DNA of 64,000 bases from Nocardioides sp. PD653-B2 (GCF_002117935.1 NZ_BDJE01000008.1:62001-126000), one strand, 5' to 3'; counted from the first letter of the stretch, positions 52,648-63,819 are shown. Program-made: numbers and translations. Notes: generated by a model from the letters alone, not told the origin.

Positions 52648-53490
52648 ATGGCGAGTGACATCCCGACCCACACCCTCAACGACGGCCACACCCTCCCCGC
52701 GATCGGCTTCGGCACCTACCCGCTGAAGGACGAGGACGGCATCGAGGCGGTCCGCAGCGCGATCGAGAACGGCTACCGGCTCATCGACACGGCGGTGAAC
52801 TACGAGAACGAGCGCGAGGTGGGCGAGGCGATCCGGCGCTCCGGCGTGCCGCGCGACCAGCTCCAGGTCGCCAGCAAGATCCCGGGGCGCGACCACGGCT
52901 ACGACGACGCGATCGCCAGCGTGCACGGCTCGCTGGAGCGACTCGGCCTCGACTACCTCGACCTGCACCTCATCCACTGGCCCAACCCGCGGATCGGCCA
53001 GTACGTCGAGGCCTGGCGCGCCCTGGTCGACCTGCGCGAGCAGGGGCTGGTGCGGTCGATCGGCGTCTCCAACTTCACCCCCGAGCACCTCGAGCGGATC
53101 ATCGACGAGACCGGCGTGACGCCGGCGGTCAACCAGGTCGAGCTGCACCCGTACTTCCCGCAGTCGGTGATGCGTGACGTGAACACGAAGTACGGCATCC
53201 AGACCGAGTCGTGGAGCCCGCTCGGCAAGCGCCAGGCGCCGTTCTCCGAGCCGCCCGTCGCGGAGGCCGCCGAGAAGCACGGCGTGACGCCCGGCCAGGT
53301 GATCCTGCGCTGGCAGGTGCAGCTCGGCTCGATCCCGATCCCCAAGTCGGCGACCCCCGAGCGGCAGCGGCAGAACCTCGACGTCTTCGGCTTCGAGCTC
53401 AGCGACGACGAGGTCGCCGCGATCACCGCCCTCGGGCGACCGACCGGGCGGCTCTTCGGCGGGGACCCGGACACGCACGAGGAGATGTGA
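52648..53490 (+). CDS. Aldo/keto reductase
   Basis: A 280-residue NADPH-dependent oxidoreductase with the AKR catalytic tetrad: Asp and Tyr in LIDTAVNYENE, Lys in VASKIPGRDH and His in LDLHLIHWP. The family pattern IGVSNFTPEHLERI and the coenzyme region IPIPKSATPERQRQNLDVF are intact. It probably reduces aldehydes or ketones such as 2,5-diketo-D-gluconate-type sugars. The final GTGA overlaps the next start, so it is coupled to the PLP enzyme. Confidence 0.9.
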   Translation: MASDIPTHTLNDGHTLPAIGFGTYPLKDEDGIEAVRSAIENGYRLIDTAVNYENEREVGEAIRRSGVPRDQLQVASKIPGRDHGYDDAIASVHGSLERLGLDYLDLHLIHWPNPRIGQYVEAWRALVDLREQGLVRSIGVSNFTPEHLERIIDETGVTPAVNQVELHPYFPQSVMRDVNTKYGIQTESWSPLGKRQAPFSEPPVAEAAEKHGVTPGQVILRWQVQLGSIPIPKSATPERQRQNLDVFGFELSDDEVAAITALGRPTGRLFGGDPDTHEEM

Positions 53491-54545
53491 CCGAGCCCGC
53501 CACGCCGTACCTCCGGGTCGACGTCGCGCGGCTGCACCGCACGATCACCGGTACGGCGGCGCGCGCGGCCGGCGCCGGGGTCTCGCTGCGCCCGCACGTG
53601 AAGACCCACAAGTGCGTCGAGATCGCCCGGCTGCAGCTCGACGCCGGCGCGATCGGCATCACCGTCGCGACCGTCGGTGAGGCCGAGGTCTTCGCTCGGC
53701 ACGGGTTCGACGACGTCTTCGTCGCCTACCCGCTCTGGCTCACCGACGAGGCCGCTGCCCGGCTGCGGGAGGTCGCCCAGCACGCCCGCCTCGCCATCGG
53801 CGTCGACTCCACCGAGGCGGCCGCCCGGGCCGGCTCGCTCCTCGAGGGCTCGGGAGTCGAGGCGCTCGTCGAGGTCGACTGCGGCCGCCACCGCTCCGGG
53901 GTGCGGCCGTCCGACGCGGGAGCGCTCGCGGTCGCGGCCGAGGAGGCCGGGCTGCCGGTGCGCGGGGTGTTCACGTTCCCGGGCCACAGCTACGCACCCG
54001 ACGCCCTCGCCAGCTCCGCCGAGGACGAGTCGCGGGCGCTGACCGCGGCCGTCGCCTCGCTGCGCGAGAGCGGGCTGGAGCCGGACGTCGTGAGCGGCGG
54101 CTCGACCCCCAGCCTCGCGCACAGCGACACCGCGCTCCTGACCGAGCTGCGGCCCGGTGTCTACGTCTTCGGCGACGCCCAGCAGTGGGAGCTCGGCACG
54201 ATGGCGCCCTCCGACATCGCGCTGACCTGCCGGGCCACGGTCGTCAGCCACGCCGGCGGGCGGCTGGTGCTCGACTCCGGCAGCAAGGCGCTGGGCGCCG
54301 ACCGGGCGCCGTACGCCACCGGCGGGGGGCGGCTGCTCGATCACCCGGACGCCCGGATCGTGCTGCTCTCGGAGCACCACGCGGTGGTCGACCTGGGCGG
54401 CGCTCCCCTGCCACCGATCGGCAGCCGCGTGGACGTCGTCCCCAACCACGTCTGCAACGCCGTCAACCTGACCGACACCCTGTGGGCGGACGACGGCGAC
54501 GCACTGGTCCCCTGGTCGGTGTCCGCGCGCGGACGCAACACCTGA
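53487..54545 (+). CDS. PLP-dependent D-threonine aldolase/D-serine dehydratase-like enzyme
   Basis: A 352-residue fold-type III PLP protein. The N-terminal alanine-racemase-like barrel has LRPHVKTHKC, in which the Lys binds PLP, and the C-terminal domain contains VVPNHVCNAVNL, whose His and Cys bind a metal in D-threonine aldolases and D-serine dehydratases. The exact reaction cannot be separated by sequence alone. GTG 53487 overlaps the reductase stop, which suggests that the aldehyde product could be handled by the neighbouring reductase; that link is speculative. Confidence 0.87.
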   Translation: MTEPATPYLRVDVARLHRTITGTAARAAGAGVSLRPHVKTHKCVEIARLQLDAGAIGITVATVGEAEVFARHGFDDVFVAYPLWLTDEAAARLREVAQHARLAIGVDSTEAAARAGSLLEGSGVEALVEVDCGRHRSGVRPSDAGALAVAAEEAGLPVRGVFTFPGHSYAPDALASSAEDESRALTAAVASLRESGLEPDVVSGGSTPSLAHSDTALLTELRPGVYVFGDAQQWELGTMAPSDIALTCRATVVSHAGGRLVLDSGSKALGADRAPYATGGGRLLDHPDARIVLLSEHHAVVDLGGAPLPPIGSRVDVVPNHVCNAVNLTDTLWADDGDALVPWSVSARGRNT

Positions 54546-54550
54546 GTCAC

Positions 54551-54556
54551 TACGAT
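54551..54556 (+). promoter_or_regulatory. -10 hexamer TACGAT before the cyclophilin
   Basis: TACGAT ends 7 bases before ATG 54564. Confidence 0.55.
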
Positions 54557-54563
54557 CGCGTCC

Positions 54564-55247
54564 ATGCTGACCCGCTCCCGTGCCGCGTTCGCCGGCCTTG
54601 CCGTCGTCGCCGCGTTCACCCTCGCCGGCTGTGGAGGCGACTCGGACTCCGACGTCGCCACGGACACCCCCAGCGCCAGCCCGACCGGGCCCGCGTGCGA
54701 CTACCCGGCCGACGCCCAGGGTGCCGCCAAGAAGGTGAACCCGCCGCCGGCCCGCGCGGCGGTCTCGGGCGAGGTGGGCGCGACCATGAAGACGAGCGCG
54801 GGCGACATCGGGCTCACCCTCGACGCCGACACGACCCCGTGCACGGTCAACTCGTTCGTGTCGCTGGCCGAGCAGGGCTACTTCGACGGCACGACCTGCC
54901 ACCGGCTCACGACCACCGACGCCGGGATCTTCGTGCTCCAGTGCGGCGACCCGACCGGGACCGGCATGGGTGGCCCCGGCTACTCCTTCGACGACGAGCT
55001 CTCCGGCTCCGAGACCTATCCCGCCGGCACCCTCGCGATGGCGAACGCCGGGCCGGACACGAACGGCTCGCAGTTCTTCCTCGTGTACGCCGACACCCCG
55101 CTGCCGGCGAGCTACACCGTCTTCGGCACGGTCGACGACGCCGGGCTCGAGGTGCTGAAGGGCATCGCCGACGAGGGCACCGCGGACGGTGGTCCCGACG
55201 GCCCGCCCCGGACGCCGGTCGACATCGAGTCGGTCACGGTCGACTGA
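54564..55247 (+). CDS. Cyclophilin-type peptidyl-prolyl isomerase lipoprotein
   Basis: A 227-residue exported lipoprotein: signal peptide with lipobox LAGCG, a Ser/Thr-rich linker, then a cyclophilin domain (residues about 70-225) including VNSFVSLAEQGYFDGTTCHRLT, GPGYSFDDE, GTLAMANAGPDTNGSQFFLVYADTPLP and VFGTV. The active-site Arg is present in CHRLT and Phe in SQFF. It should catalyse proline isomerisation outside the membrane. It is independent of the FKBP lipoprotein at 8533. Confidence 0.9.
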   Translation: MLTRSRAAFAGLAVVAAFTLAGCGGDSDSDVATDTPSASPTGPACDYPADAQGAAKKVNPPPARAAVSGEVGATMKTSAGDIGLTLDADTTPCTVNSFVSLAEQGYFDGTTCHRLTTTDAGIFVLQCGDPTGTGMGGPGYSFDDELSGSETYPAGTLAMANAGPDTNGSQFFLVYADTPLPASYTVFGTVDDAGLEVLKGIADEGTADGGPDGPPRTPVDIESVTVD

Positions 55248-55263
55248 CCTCCGGGACCGAGGA

Positions 55264-56145
55264 TCAGAGCGGGTAGGTCACCCCGGTCAGCTCCTCCGAG
55301 ACGGTCCACAGCCGCTTCGCCAGGTCGGGGTCGCTGGCCTCGCGGCTGCGACCGACCCCGGTCGGCCAGCCGCGCATCTCCAGGAAGCCGTCCGGCCCGA
55401 TGAACGAGTTGCCCGGCAGGTCCATGGTCGCTGCGTACAACGTCGTCAGCGCGCCCTTCTGCACCGGCATGCCGGCGATCTTGTGGCCCCAGCTGCCGAC
55501 CCAGGTCTTGAAGGCGCTCCCGGTGTTGGCGGTGATCGCCGTCGCCGTCGAGCCCGGGTGCGAGCCGACCGCCCGCAGCGTCGACCCGGACGCCGTCAGC
55601 CGGCGTTGCAGCTCTGCGAGGAAGAGCAGGTTGGCGAGCTTGGAGGTGGCGTACGCGGCGAACGGCTTGTACTCGCGCCGCTGCCAGGTCAGGTCGCTGA
55701 GGTCGAGGTCGGCGCGGAGGTGGGCGTCGGACGAGATCACCACGACCCGGTCGCTGAGCTGCGGCAGCATCAGGTTGGCCAGCGCGAAGTGACCGAGGTG
55801 GTTGGTGGCGAGGTGGGTCTCGAAGCCGTCGGCGGTGATGGCGTGCGGCACGGCCAGCACGCCGGCGTTGTTGACCAGGACGTCGACCGGGCCGATTTCG
55901 GCGGCGAACTCCCGCACCGAGGAGAGGTCGGCGACGTCGAGCCGGCGCACCTCCACCGTCCCGCGCATGGCGGCCGCGGCCTGCTCCCCTTTGGCGGGGT
56001 TGCGCACCGCGAGCACGACCTCCGCGCCGGCCGCGGCCAGCACCCGTGCGGTCTCCCTGCCGAGCCCTCCGCTGGCGCCGGTCACGACGAAGCGCCGGCC
56101 GTCCTGGCGTGGCACGGAGTCCCAGTGGGCCCGCTTGCGTGGCAC
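55264..56145 (-). CDS. SDR-family oxidoreductase
   Basis: A 293-residue classical/retinol-dehydrogenase-like short-chain dehydrogenase. RFVVTGASGGLGRETARVL is the cofactor loop, NNAGVLAVPHA holds the NNAG motif, and the catalytic Tyr-Lys pair is in YATSKLANLLF; Arg in AVRNP suggests NADP preference. Substrate unknown. It starts three bases downstream of the OsmC-family stop, so the two are an operon. Confidence 0.88.
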   Translation of the reverse strand: MPRKRAHWDSVPRQDGRRFVVTGASGGLGRETARVLAAAGAEVVLAVRNPAKGEQAAAAMRGTVEVRRLDVADLSSVREFAAEIGPVDVLVNNAGVLAVPHAITADGFETHLATNHLGHFALANLMLPQLSDRVVVISSDAHLRADLDLSDLTWQRREYKPFAAYATSKLANLLFLAELQRRLTASGSTLRAVGSHPGSTATAITANTGSAFKTWVGSWGHKIAGMPVQKGALTTLYAATMDLPGNSFIGPDGFLEMRGWPTGVGRSREASDPDLAKRLWTVSEELTGVTYPL

Positions 56146-56148
56146 GGC

Positions 56149-56592
56149 CTAGACCTCGACGTACTCGATGGGGACGCCGAGCTGGACCGTGCGACCGACC
56201 GTGCAGAGGCGGTCGCGGGACTGTGCGATCGAGCGCGGCAGCACCTCGCGGGCCCGGTCGCCCTCCTCTCCGTCCGGGAAGCGCACGTCGAAGGTGATCT
56301 GCAGGTTCACCAGGTGGTTGCCGTGCTCGTCGCGCACCTTGTCGCCGCCCGCGGTGACGGCGAACGCCGTCGCCGCCGCGCGCTTGCCGGTGATCAGGTC
56401 GACGTCGATCGCGCTGCAGCCGGCCAGGGCCGCGAGCAGCAGCTCGACGGGCGTGAAGTCCGGGTCACCGCCCGACCCGACGGACACCACGCCCCCGCGC
56501 CGGTTGGTGGCCTTGAACCGGCCCTCCCCCATCTTCGTGAGCTCGATGCTGCGGTGCTGGTCGGGTGTGGGCTCGGGTGTGGGCTCGGTCAT
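56149..56592 (-). CDS. OsmC-family peroxiredoxin-like protein
   Basis: A 147-residue OsmC/Ohr-fold protein with both conserved Cys residues: ALAGCSAIDV and RDRLCTVGRT. These reduce organic hydroperoxides. The family segment LLLAALAGC and the C-terminal PIEYVEV are intact. ATG 56592 is preferred over a longer frame to 56685; a CAGTCT hexamer lies 7 bases upstream. It is followed by the SDR gene. Confidence 0.88.
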   Translation of the reverse strand: MTEPTPEPTPDQHRSIELTKMGEGRFKATNRRGGVVSVGSGGDPDFTPVELLLAALAGCSAIDVDLITGKRAAATAFAVTAGGDKVRDEHGNHLVNLQITFDVRFPDGEEGDRAREVLPRSIAQSRDRLCTVGRTVQLGVPIEYVEV

Positions 56593-56702
56593 GAGGCACA
56601 GACTGCCAGAAGGCCGACACGCCCGGGATCGGGACCGGACTTGTGTCTCGCGCCCGCATTGGGGACGGTGGAGGGGACCAGCCAAGCTATCGGAAGGCGA
56701 GC

Positions 56703-56987
56703 ATGCTCACCCTCACCGAGAACGCCAGCGCCATCGTCAACGAGATCACCTCCCAGCCCGGCCTCGCCGAGACCGCGGGGCTCCGGATCACCTCCGATGC
56801 CTCTCCGGAGCCCGCCTTCGAGGTCTCCGCAGCCCAGCAGGCCGAGCCCGGCGACCAGGTCGTCGAACAGGGCGGAGCGACCGTCTACCTCGACGAGACC
56901 GCAGCCCAGCTGCTCGACGACAAGGTCCTCGACGCAGCGGTCGACCCGGCCGGGAAGGTCGAGTTCGCGCTCGCCCTCCAGGGCTGA
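56703..56987 (+). CDS. HesB/IscA-like protein lacking cysteines
   Basis: A 94-residue protein with the A-type iron-sulfur carrier fold outline (MLTLTENASAIVNEITSQPGL ... GLRITSDASPEPAFEVSAAQQAEPGDQVVEQGGATVYLDETAAQLLDDKVLDA). It contains no Cys at all, so the three cluster-binding cysteines of IscA are missing and it cannot be a normal Fe-S carrier. Such proteins recur in actinobacteria with unknown function. AAGG precedes the ATG at 7 bases. A very strong terminator hairpin follows. Confidence 0.78.
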   Translation: MLTLTENASAIVNEITSQPGLAETAGLRITSDASPEPAFEVSAAQQAEPGDQVVEQGGATVYLDETAAQLLDDKVLDAAVDPAGKVEFALALQG

Positions 56988-56998
56988 TCTCCCTGCTC

Positions 56999-57036
56999 GC
57001 AGCGGACCCCGGACCTCATGGTCCGGGGTCCGCTGC
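56999..57036 (+). terminator. Intrinsic terminator of the HesB-like gene
   Basis: A perfect 17-bp stem (56999-57015 with 57020-57036) with a TCAT loop starts 11 bases after the stop codon. It lacks a U tract, as is common for actinobacterial terminators. Confidence 0.85.
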
Positions 57037-57063
57037 CGTTCTCGCGGCTGGCAGGATCGACGC

Positions 57064-58059
57064 ATGACGACCTCCCGCGAGATCCATCTCGTCTCCCGTC
57101 CCACCGGCTCGCCGACTCCCGAGGACTTCCGGGCCGTCGACACCGAGCTGGGCGATCCCGGCCCGGGCGAGGTGCTGGTCCGCAACACCTTCCTCTCGGT
57201 CGATCCCTACATGCGGGGCCGGATGAACGACGTGAAGTCGTACGTGCCCCCGTTCGCCCTCGACGCCGTGATGGACGGCGGCGCCGTCGGCGAGGTCGTC
57301 GCCTCGGGCTCGGACCGGTTCGCGGTCGGCGACACCGTCCTGCACCAGGCCGGGTGGCGCACGCACGCCCTGCTGCCCGAGCGCGAGGCCCGCGCGGTCG
57401 ACACGTCCGTGCTCCCGGCCTCGACGTACCTCGGCGCGCTCGGCATGCCCGGGATGACGGCGTACGTCGGCCTCACCCGGATCGCCGAGATGAAGGAGGG
57501 CGACACCGTCTTCATCTCCGGCGCCGCCGGTGCGGTCGGCTCCGTCGCCGGCCAGATCGCCCGCCAGCTCGGCGCCGGCAAGGTCATCGGCTCCGCCGGC
57601 TCGGCCGAGAAGTGCGCGTGGCTCGTCGACGAGCTGGGCTTCGACATCGCGCTCGACTACAAGGCCGCGCCGATCGGCAAGCAGCTGCGCGAGCACGGTC
57701 CGGTCGACGTCTACTTCGACAACGTCGGCGGCGACCACCTCGAGGCGGCGCTCTTCGCGATGGCCGACTTCGGGCGGATCGCGGCCTGCGGGATGATCGC
57801 CGACTACAACGCCACCTCCCCCGCTCCGGGCCCGCGCAACCTGATGATGGTGATCAGCAAGCGCCTCACCCTGCGCGGCTTCATCGTCACCGACCACTCC
57901 GACCTCGCCGGCGAGTTCTACCGCCGCGCCGGCGCCTGGGTGGCCGACGGGTCGCTCACCTGGCGGGAGACCGTCGTCGACGGCATCGACCACGCCGTCG
58001 ACGCGTTCCTCGGCCTCTCCCGGGGCGACAACACCGGGAAGATGCTCGTGCGCGTCTGA
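57064..58059 (+). CDS. NADPH-dependent medium-chain oxidoreductase
   Basis: A 331-residue zinc-independent MDR enzyme of the leukotriene-B4-dehydrogenase/curcumin-reductase-like type. FLSVDPYMRGRMND and GMPGMTAYVGL are family motifs and FISGAAGAVGSVAGQIARQLGAGKVIGSAGS is the NADPH site. It reduces an activated double bond. CAGGAT 6 bases before the ATG is a weak leaderless hexamer. Confidence 0.88.
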   Translation: MTTSREIHLVSRPTGSPTPEDFRAVDTELGDPGPGEVLVRNTFLSVDPYMRGRMNDVKSYVPPFALDAVMDGGAVGEVVASGSDRFAVGDTVLHQAGWRTHALLPEREARAVDTSVLPASTYLGALGMPGMTAYVGLTRIAEMKEGDTVFISGAAGAVGSVAGQIARQLGAGKVIGSAGSAEKCAWLVDELGFDIALDYKAAPIGKQLREHGPVDVYFDNVGGDHLEAALFAMADFGRIAACGMIADYNATSPAPGPRNLMMVISKRLTLRGFIVTDHSDLAGEFYRRAGAWVADGSLTWRETVVDGIDHAVDAFLGLSRGDNTGKMLVRV

Positions 58060-58061
58060 GT

Positions 58062-58080
58062 CGTCTCGGTGGTCGAGACG
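58062..58080 (+). terminator. Hairpin after the MDR gene
   Basis: CGTCTCG-GTGGT-CGAGACG, a 7-bp stem directly behind the stop codon, uses the same GTCTCGA vocabulary as the repeat at 33074 and may be a degraded copy. A second stem GCCGGCC/GGCCGGC follows at 58095-58122. Confidence 0.5.
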
Positions 58081-58174
58081 GCGCGCAGCGTCCTGCCGGC
58101 CGCTGCCCGACGGTCGGCCGGCGCGATCGGCCGTGCCTCTTCACCAGTCGCCCGGCGCACGCGATGATGGGGCC

Positions 58175-58294
58175 GTGCGCAGCCAGGATGAGCGGGACAA
58201 GCAGACGCTCGACATCATGTCGATCGTCTTGAAGGCAGCGTTCCTGCTGTTCGTCGCGGTGGTCGTCCTGGTGATCCTCGATCACGCCGGGTGA
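58175..58294 (+). CDS. 39-residue single-helix membrane protein
   Basis: A GTG-initiated frame encodes a charged N-terminus (MRSQDERDKQTLDIMS) and one hydrophobic helix (IVLKAAFLLFVAVVVLVILD). GATGAT lies 6 bases upstream, partly fitting the leaderless hexamer. Size and pattern fit actinobacterial small membrane proteins; no homologue is recognised by eye. It lies between two longer genes in what would otherwise be an empty 254-bp gap. Confidence 0.48.
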   Translation: MRSQDERDKQTLDIMSIVLKAAFLLFVAVVVLVILDHAG

Positions 58295-58313
58295 GCCGGG
58301 GCTCGCGTCGCTC

Positions 58314-59561
58314 CTAGAGCCCGGGCACCAGTGACCTCAGCACGAACCCGTTGCGCACCCGCTGCGGGTGGTCGCCGACCGGGACCGTCTGCACGATCCG
58401 CTCGGTCCGGTAGGAGATCTTCGCGACCTGGTCACGGCCGCTCCAGGAGATGTAGCAGTAGCGGCCGTCCCAGCTCGGGGTGACCCAGTAGGGCTTGCCA
58501 CCCTCCCTCTTCAGCAGGGGCCCGCGCTCGAAGGTCCTCGCGTCCACCACGGTGGCGTAGTCGGACATCGTGCCGGCGACACAGATCTTCGTGCCGGCGG
58601 GGTTCATCGCGATCCCGTGGTGGGCGGAGTCGAGGAGGTACTGCTCGCGCGGTGTGTCGGGCACCAGGTTAGGCAGGTGCTTGACCCGGGTGATCCTCCC
58701 GCTGGCGCGGTCCATGGCGACGAAGCCGTGGAGGAAGGACAGCTGGAAGTAGAACGTCTGCTCGTCCGGCGAGAGCGTCATCGGGCGTACGGCGGTGCTC
58801 GTCTTCGTCATGCCGCGCTCGTCGAGCGCCGCGCGCAGGTCGTAGCGCCTGATCACCTTGAACGTCTTCGCGTCGACGATCTGCAGCCGCCGCTCCTGCT
58901 TGGTCGGGTCGGCCGCCGGGTCGTCGAGCGGGCTGTAGACCATGCCGATGCTGGCGTGGAGGATCCGCTTGCCGCCGTCGATGAAGACACTCTCGTGCGG
59001 CGAGCCGCCGGAGGGGAAGCGGCCGATCTCCTGGCCGTCCCTGACCCGCAGCACGTGCACGACGTTGGCGGTCGACGCGCTGACGACGACCCGCTTGCCG
59101 TCGGGCGAGATCGCCATATGGTCGGAGCGCACGCCGTCGACCTGGAAGCGCCAGACGATCTCCTGGGTGTCGAGGCTGATCGCGACCACGTCGGCGAACG
59201 ACGGTCGGGAGACGATCAGCATCCGGCCGTCGTTGGAGGAGTACATGTCGTCGACGAACTGGTCGTGGCCCTCACCGATGAGCGCGCGGATCGCCAGGAA
59301 GTAGGCGAACCGGTAGGGGTCGGTCGCGATCTCCTGCATCCGCTCCATCTCGTCCGGTACGACGTCGATGCGGCCCAGCCGCTCGAAGCTCTGCGGCGCC
59401 AGGATGTCGGCGGTGCCGGCCCAGTTGTTGCCCGCGAACACCACCCGCCGTACGTCGTCGGCGGTGTCGTCCTCGACGGCGGCCGCCGGGTCGACCAGCC
59501 CTGCCGCGCCGATCAGCAGCCCCACCGTGGCCACCAGCGTCCTGCGTCCGAACGTCTGCAC
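58314..59561 (-). CDS. Secreted beta-propeller (YncE/cytochrome-cd1-like) protein
   Basis: A 415-residue exported protein with signal peptide (FGRRTLVATVGLLIGAAGLVDPAAA, the RR making Tat export possible) and a seven-bladed-propeller pattern: VDDMYSSNDGRMLIVSRPSF, MAISPDGKRVVVSAST, LRVRDGQEIGRFPSGG, MTLSPDEQTFYF, IAMNPAGTKICVAGT. Such proteins bind ligands or partner proteins and the function is unknown. GTG 59561 follows AGGAG at good spacing. Confidence 0.8.
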   Translation of the reverse strand: MQTFGRRTLVATVGLLIGAAGLVDPAAAVEDDTADDVRRVVFAGNNWAGTADILAPQSFERLGRIDVVPDEMERMQEIATDPYRFAYFLAIRALIGEGHDQFVDDMYSSNDGRMLIVSRPSFADVVAISLDTQEIVWRFQVDGVRSDHMAISPDGKRVVVSASTANVVHVLRVRDGQEIGRFPSGGSPHESVFIDGGKRILHASIGMVYSPLDDPAADPTKQERRLQIVDAKTFKVIRRYDLRAALDERGMTKTSTAVRPMTLSPDEQTFYFQLSFLHGFVAMDRASGRITRVKHLPNLVPDTPREQYLLDSAHHGIAMNPAGTKICVAGTMSDYATVVDARTFERGPLLKREGGKPYWVTPSWDGRYCYISWSGRDQVAKISYRTERIVQTVPVGDHPQRVRNGFVLRSLVPGL

Positions 59562-59587
59562 CCGTCACTCCTGTCGTCGGTTCGCAG

Positions 59588-59624
59588 GGGCAACGAGCGT
59601 CGAGGAGTCCCGGTTACGTTGCCC
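59588..59624 (-). terminator. Possible terminator after the aminotransferase
   Basis: GGGCAACG (59588-59595) pairs with CGTTGCCC (59617-59624) across a 21-base loop, just past the aminotransferase stop. Confidence 0.35.
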
Positions 59625-59625
59625 G

Positions 59626-61326
59626 TCAGTCCAGCGCGGATGCCGGCAGGTCGAACCACCGCAGGTGCTCGAAGTCGGGGCTGACCTGCGCCGGGTGGGT
59701 GGACAGGTCCGGCCCGGCGGCCGCGTCGAGGATGGCCGCGCCGTCGCGCAGGTGCTCGGTGAGCAGCTCCTCGCCGCCGGTGTGCTGGTTCGACGGCATC
59801 GACACCCGGCCGCCGGCGTACGAGATGTCGAGCAGGCTGAGCGGCGGGGTGACCAGGCCGTTGCGGTGCCGCCACAGCCCGGTGGCCGGGTCGAAGCGGT
59901 AGTCCCCGAGCAGCTTCCAGCCGTCGCGGGCGACCAGCCGGACCGCCTCGATGAGGTAGTCGACGACCGCGTCGGAGACGAAGTAGTTGAAGTTGATCCG
60001 CACCCAGCCGGGCTTGATGCCCTCACAGCCGCCGGTGATCTCGCGCTCGAACTCGTGGGAGCGCTCGATGTCGATGCCGAGCAGCCGGTGGCCGTACGGG
60101 CCGGCGCACGAGCAGCCGCCGCGGGACTGGATGCCGAAGAGGTCGTTGAGCAGGGCGACGACGTAGTTGTGGTGCAGGTAGCGCCCCGAGGGTGCCCGGA
60201 GCACGAACGACACGATCGAGAGCCGATCCGCGCCGAGGTTGCCGAGCAGCTCGATCGACGGCTCGTCGTGCCAGGCGTCGACCGCCCGGCGCAGGTGCCG
60301 CTCCTCCTGGGCGCGGATGGTCGTGGTGCCGACCGCCTCCTTGAGCTGGAAGACCAGGCCGGCCCGGATCGACTCGATGATGGCGGGGGTGCCGCCCTCC
60401 TCGCGGTGGGTCGGGTCGGCGAGGTACCTGTGGTCGTCGTCGTTGACGTAGGCGACGGTCCCTCCGCCGGGGACGTCCGGCACCCGGTTGGCGAACAGCT
60501 CGCGCCGCGCGGCCAGCACGCCGGGCGTCTGCGGGCCGCCGATGAACTTGTGCGGCGAGAGGAAGACGGCGTCCTTGTAGGACAGCGGTTGTCCCTTGGC
60601 CGGACCCATCTCGATGTCGACGTACGGCGCGGCCGCGGCGAAGTCCCAAAAGCTCAGGGCACCGTGCTCGTGGAGCAGCGTGGCGATCGCCGCGGTGTCC
60701 GAGACGATGCCGGTGACGTTCGAGGCGGCGGAGAAGGACCCGATCTTCAGCGGCCGCTCGGCGTGCTTCTCGAGCTGCTCGCGCAGGTCGTCCTGGTCCA
60801 CTCCCCCGTCGGCGTCCTGGCGGATCGTCACCACGTCGGCGATCGACTCGCGCCACGGGATCTCGTTGGAGTGGTGCTCGTAGGGGCCGATGAAGACGAC
60901 CGGCCGCTGGGCGGGCGCGATGTGCTCGGTGAGCGCGTGGGCGTCGTCGAGGGCCGACGGGATCCGCAGGCCGAGGACGCCGATCAGCTTGGCGATCGCG
61001 CCCGTGCACCCGGAGCCGGCGAACAGCACGACGGTGTCGTCGTCGCCGCCGAGGGACTCGCGGATGATCGCCCGCGCCTCCTCCCGCAGCCGGGTGGTCT
61101 GGAGGCCGGTGCCGCTCGACTCGGTGTGGGTGTTGGCGTAGCCGGGCAGCACCTCGTCGCGGATGAAGTCCTCGATGAAGCCGAGCGCCCTGCCCGAGGC
61201 GGTGTAGTCGGCGTAGGTCACCCGCCGGCGGCCGTACGGCGTCTCCATGACGTGGTCGTCACCGATCACGGATTCCCGGATCAACGCGAGCAGCGCCTGC
61301 TTGTCGTCCGCACCCTCAGCCGCCAT
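59626..61326 (-). CDS. Class V aminotransferase / cysteine desulfurase-like enzyme, extended
   Basis: A 566-residue PLP enzyme related to cysteine desulfurases. FLSPHKFIGGPQTPGVL carries the PLP lysine, GALSFWDFAAAAPY the cofactor-binding Asp, and the Cys-containing loop FGIQSRGGCSCAGPYG resembles the active-site Cys region of group II desulfurases. It is about 150 residues longer than normal; the extra C-terminal part has no known domain. The start at ATG 61326 is fixed by TATCGT 7 bases upstream. It is divergent from pepN with 34 bases between start codons. Confidence 0.83.
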   Translation of the reverse strand: MAAEGADDKQALLALIRESVIGDDHVMETPYGRRRVTYADYTASGRALGFIEDFIRDEVLPGYANTHTESSGTGLQTTRLREEARAIIRESLGGDDDTVVLFAGSGCTGAIAKLIGVLGLRIPSALDDAHALTEHIAPAQRPVVFIGPYEHHSNEIPWRESIADVVTIRQDADGGVDQDDLREQLEKHAERPLKIGSFSAASNVTGIVSDTAAIATLLHEHGALSFWDFAAAAPYVDIEMGPAKGQPLSYKDAVFLSPHKFIGGPQTPGVLAARRELFANRVPDVPGGGTVAYVNDDDHRYLADPTHREEGGTPAIIESIRAGLVFQLKEAVGTTTIRAQEERHLRRAVDAWHDEPSIELLGNLGADRLSIVSFVLRAPSGRYLHHNYVVALLNDLFGIQSRGGCSCAGPYGHRLLGIDIERSHEFEREITGGCEGIKPGWVRINFNYFVSDAVVDYLIEAVRLVARDGWKLLGDYRFDPATGLWRHRNGLVTPPLSLLDISYAGGRVSMPSNQHTGGEELLTEHLRDGAAILDAAAGPDLSTHPAQVSPDFEHLRWFDLPASALD

Positions 61327-61333
61327 GAGTCCC

Positions 61334-61339
61334 ACGATA
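61334..61339 (-). promoter_or_regulatory. -10 hexamer TATCGT, divergent
   Basis: TATCGT is 7 bases upstream of ATG 61326 and 9 bases from the pepN hexamer on the other strand. Confidence 0.55.
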
Positions 61340-61348
61340 GGTCCGGAT

Positions 61349-61354
61349 TAGGGT
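61349..61354 (+). promoter_or_regulatory. -10 hexamer TAGGGT before pepN
   Basis: TAGGGT lies 6 bases before GTG 61361. Confidence 0.55.
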
Positions 61355-61360
61355 GACCGG

Positions 61361-63819
<2,459 letters not shown>

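Noticed and set aside
53487..54545. Assignment as alanine racemase
   Set aside because: The C-terminal NHVC metal motif belongs to D-threonine aldolase/D-serine dehydratase types.
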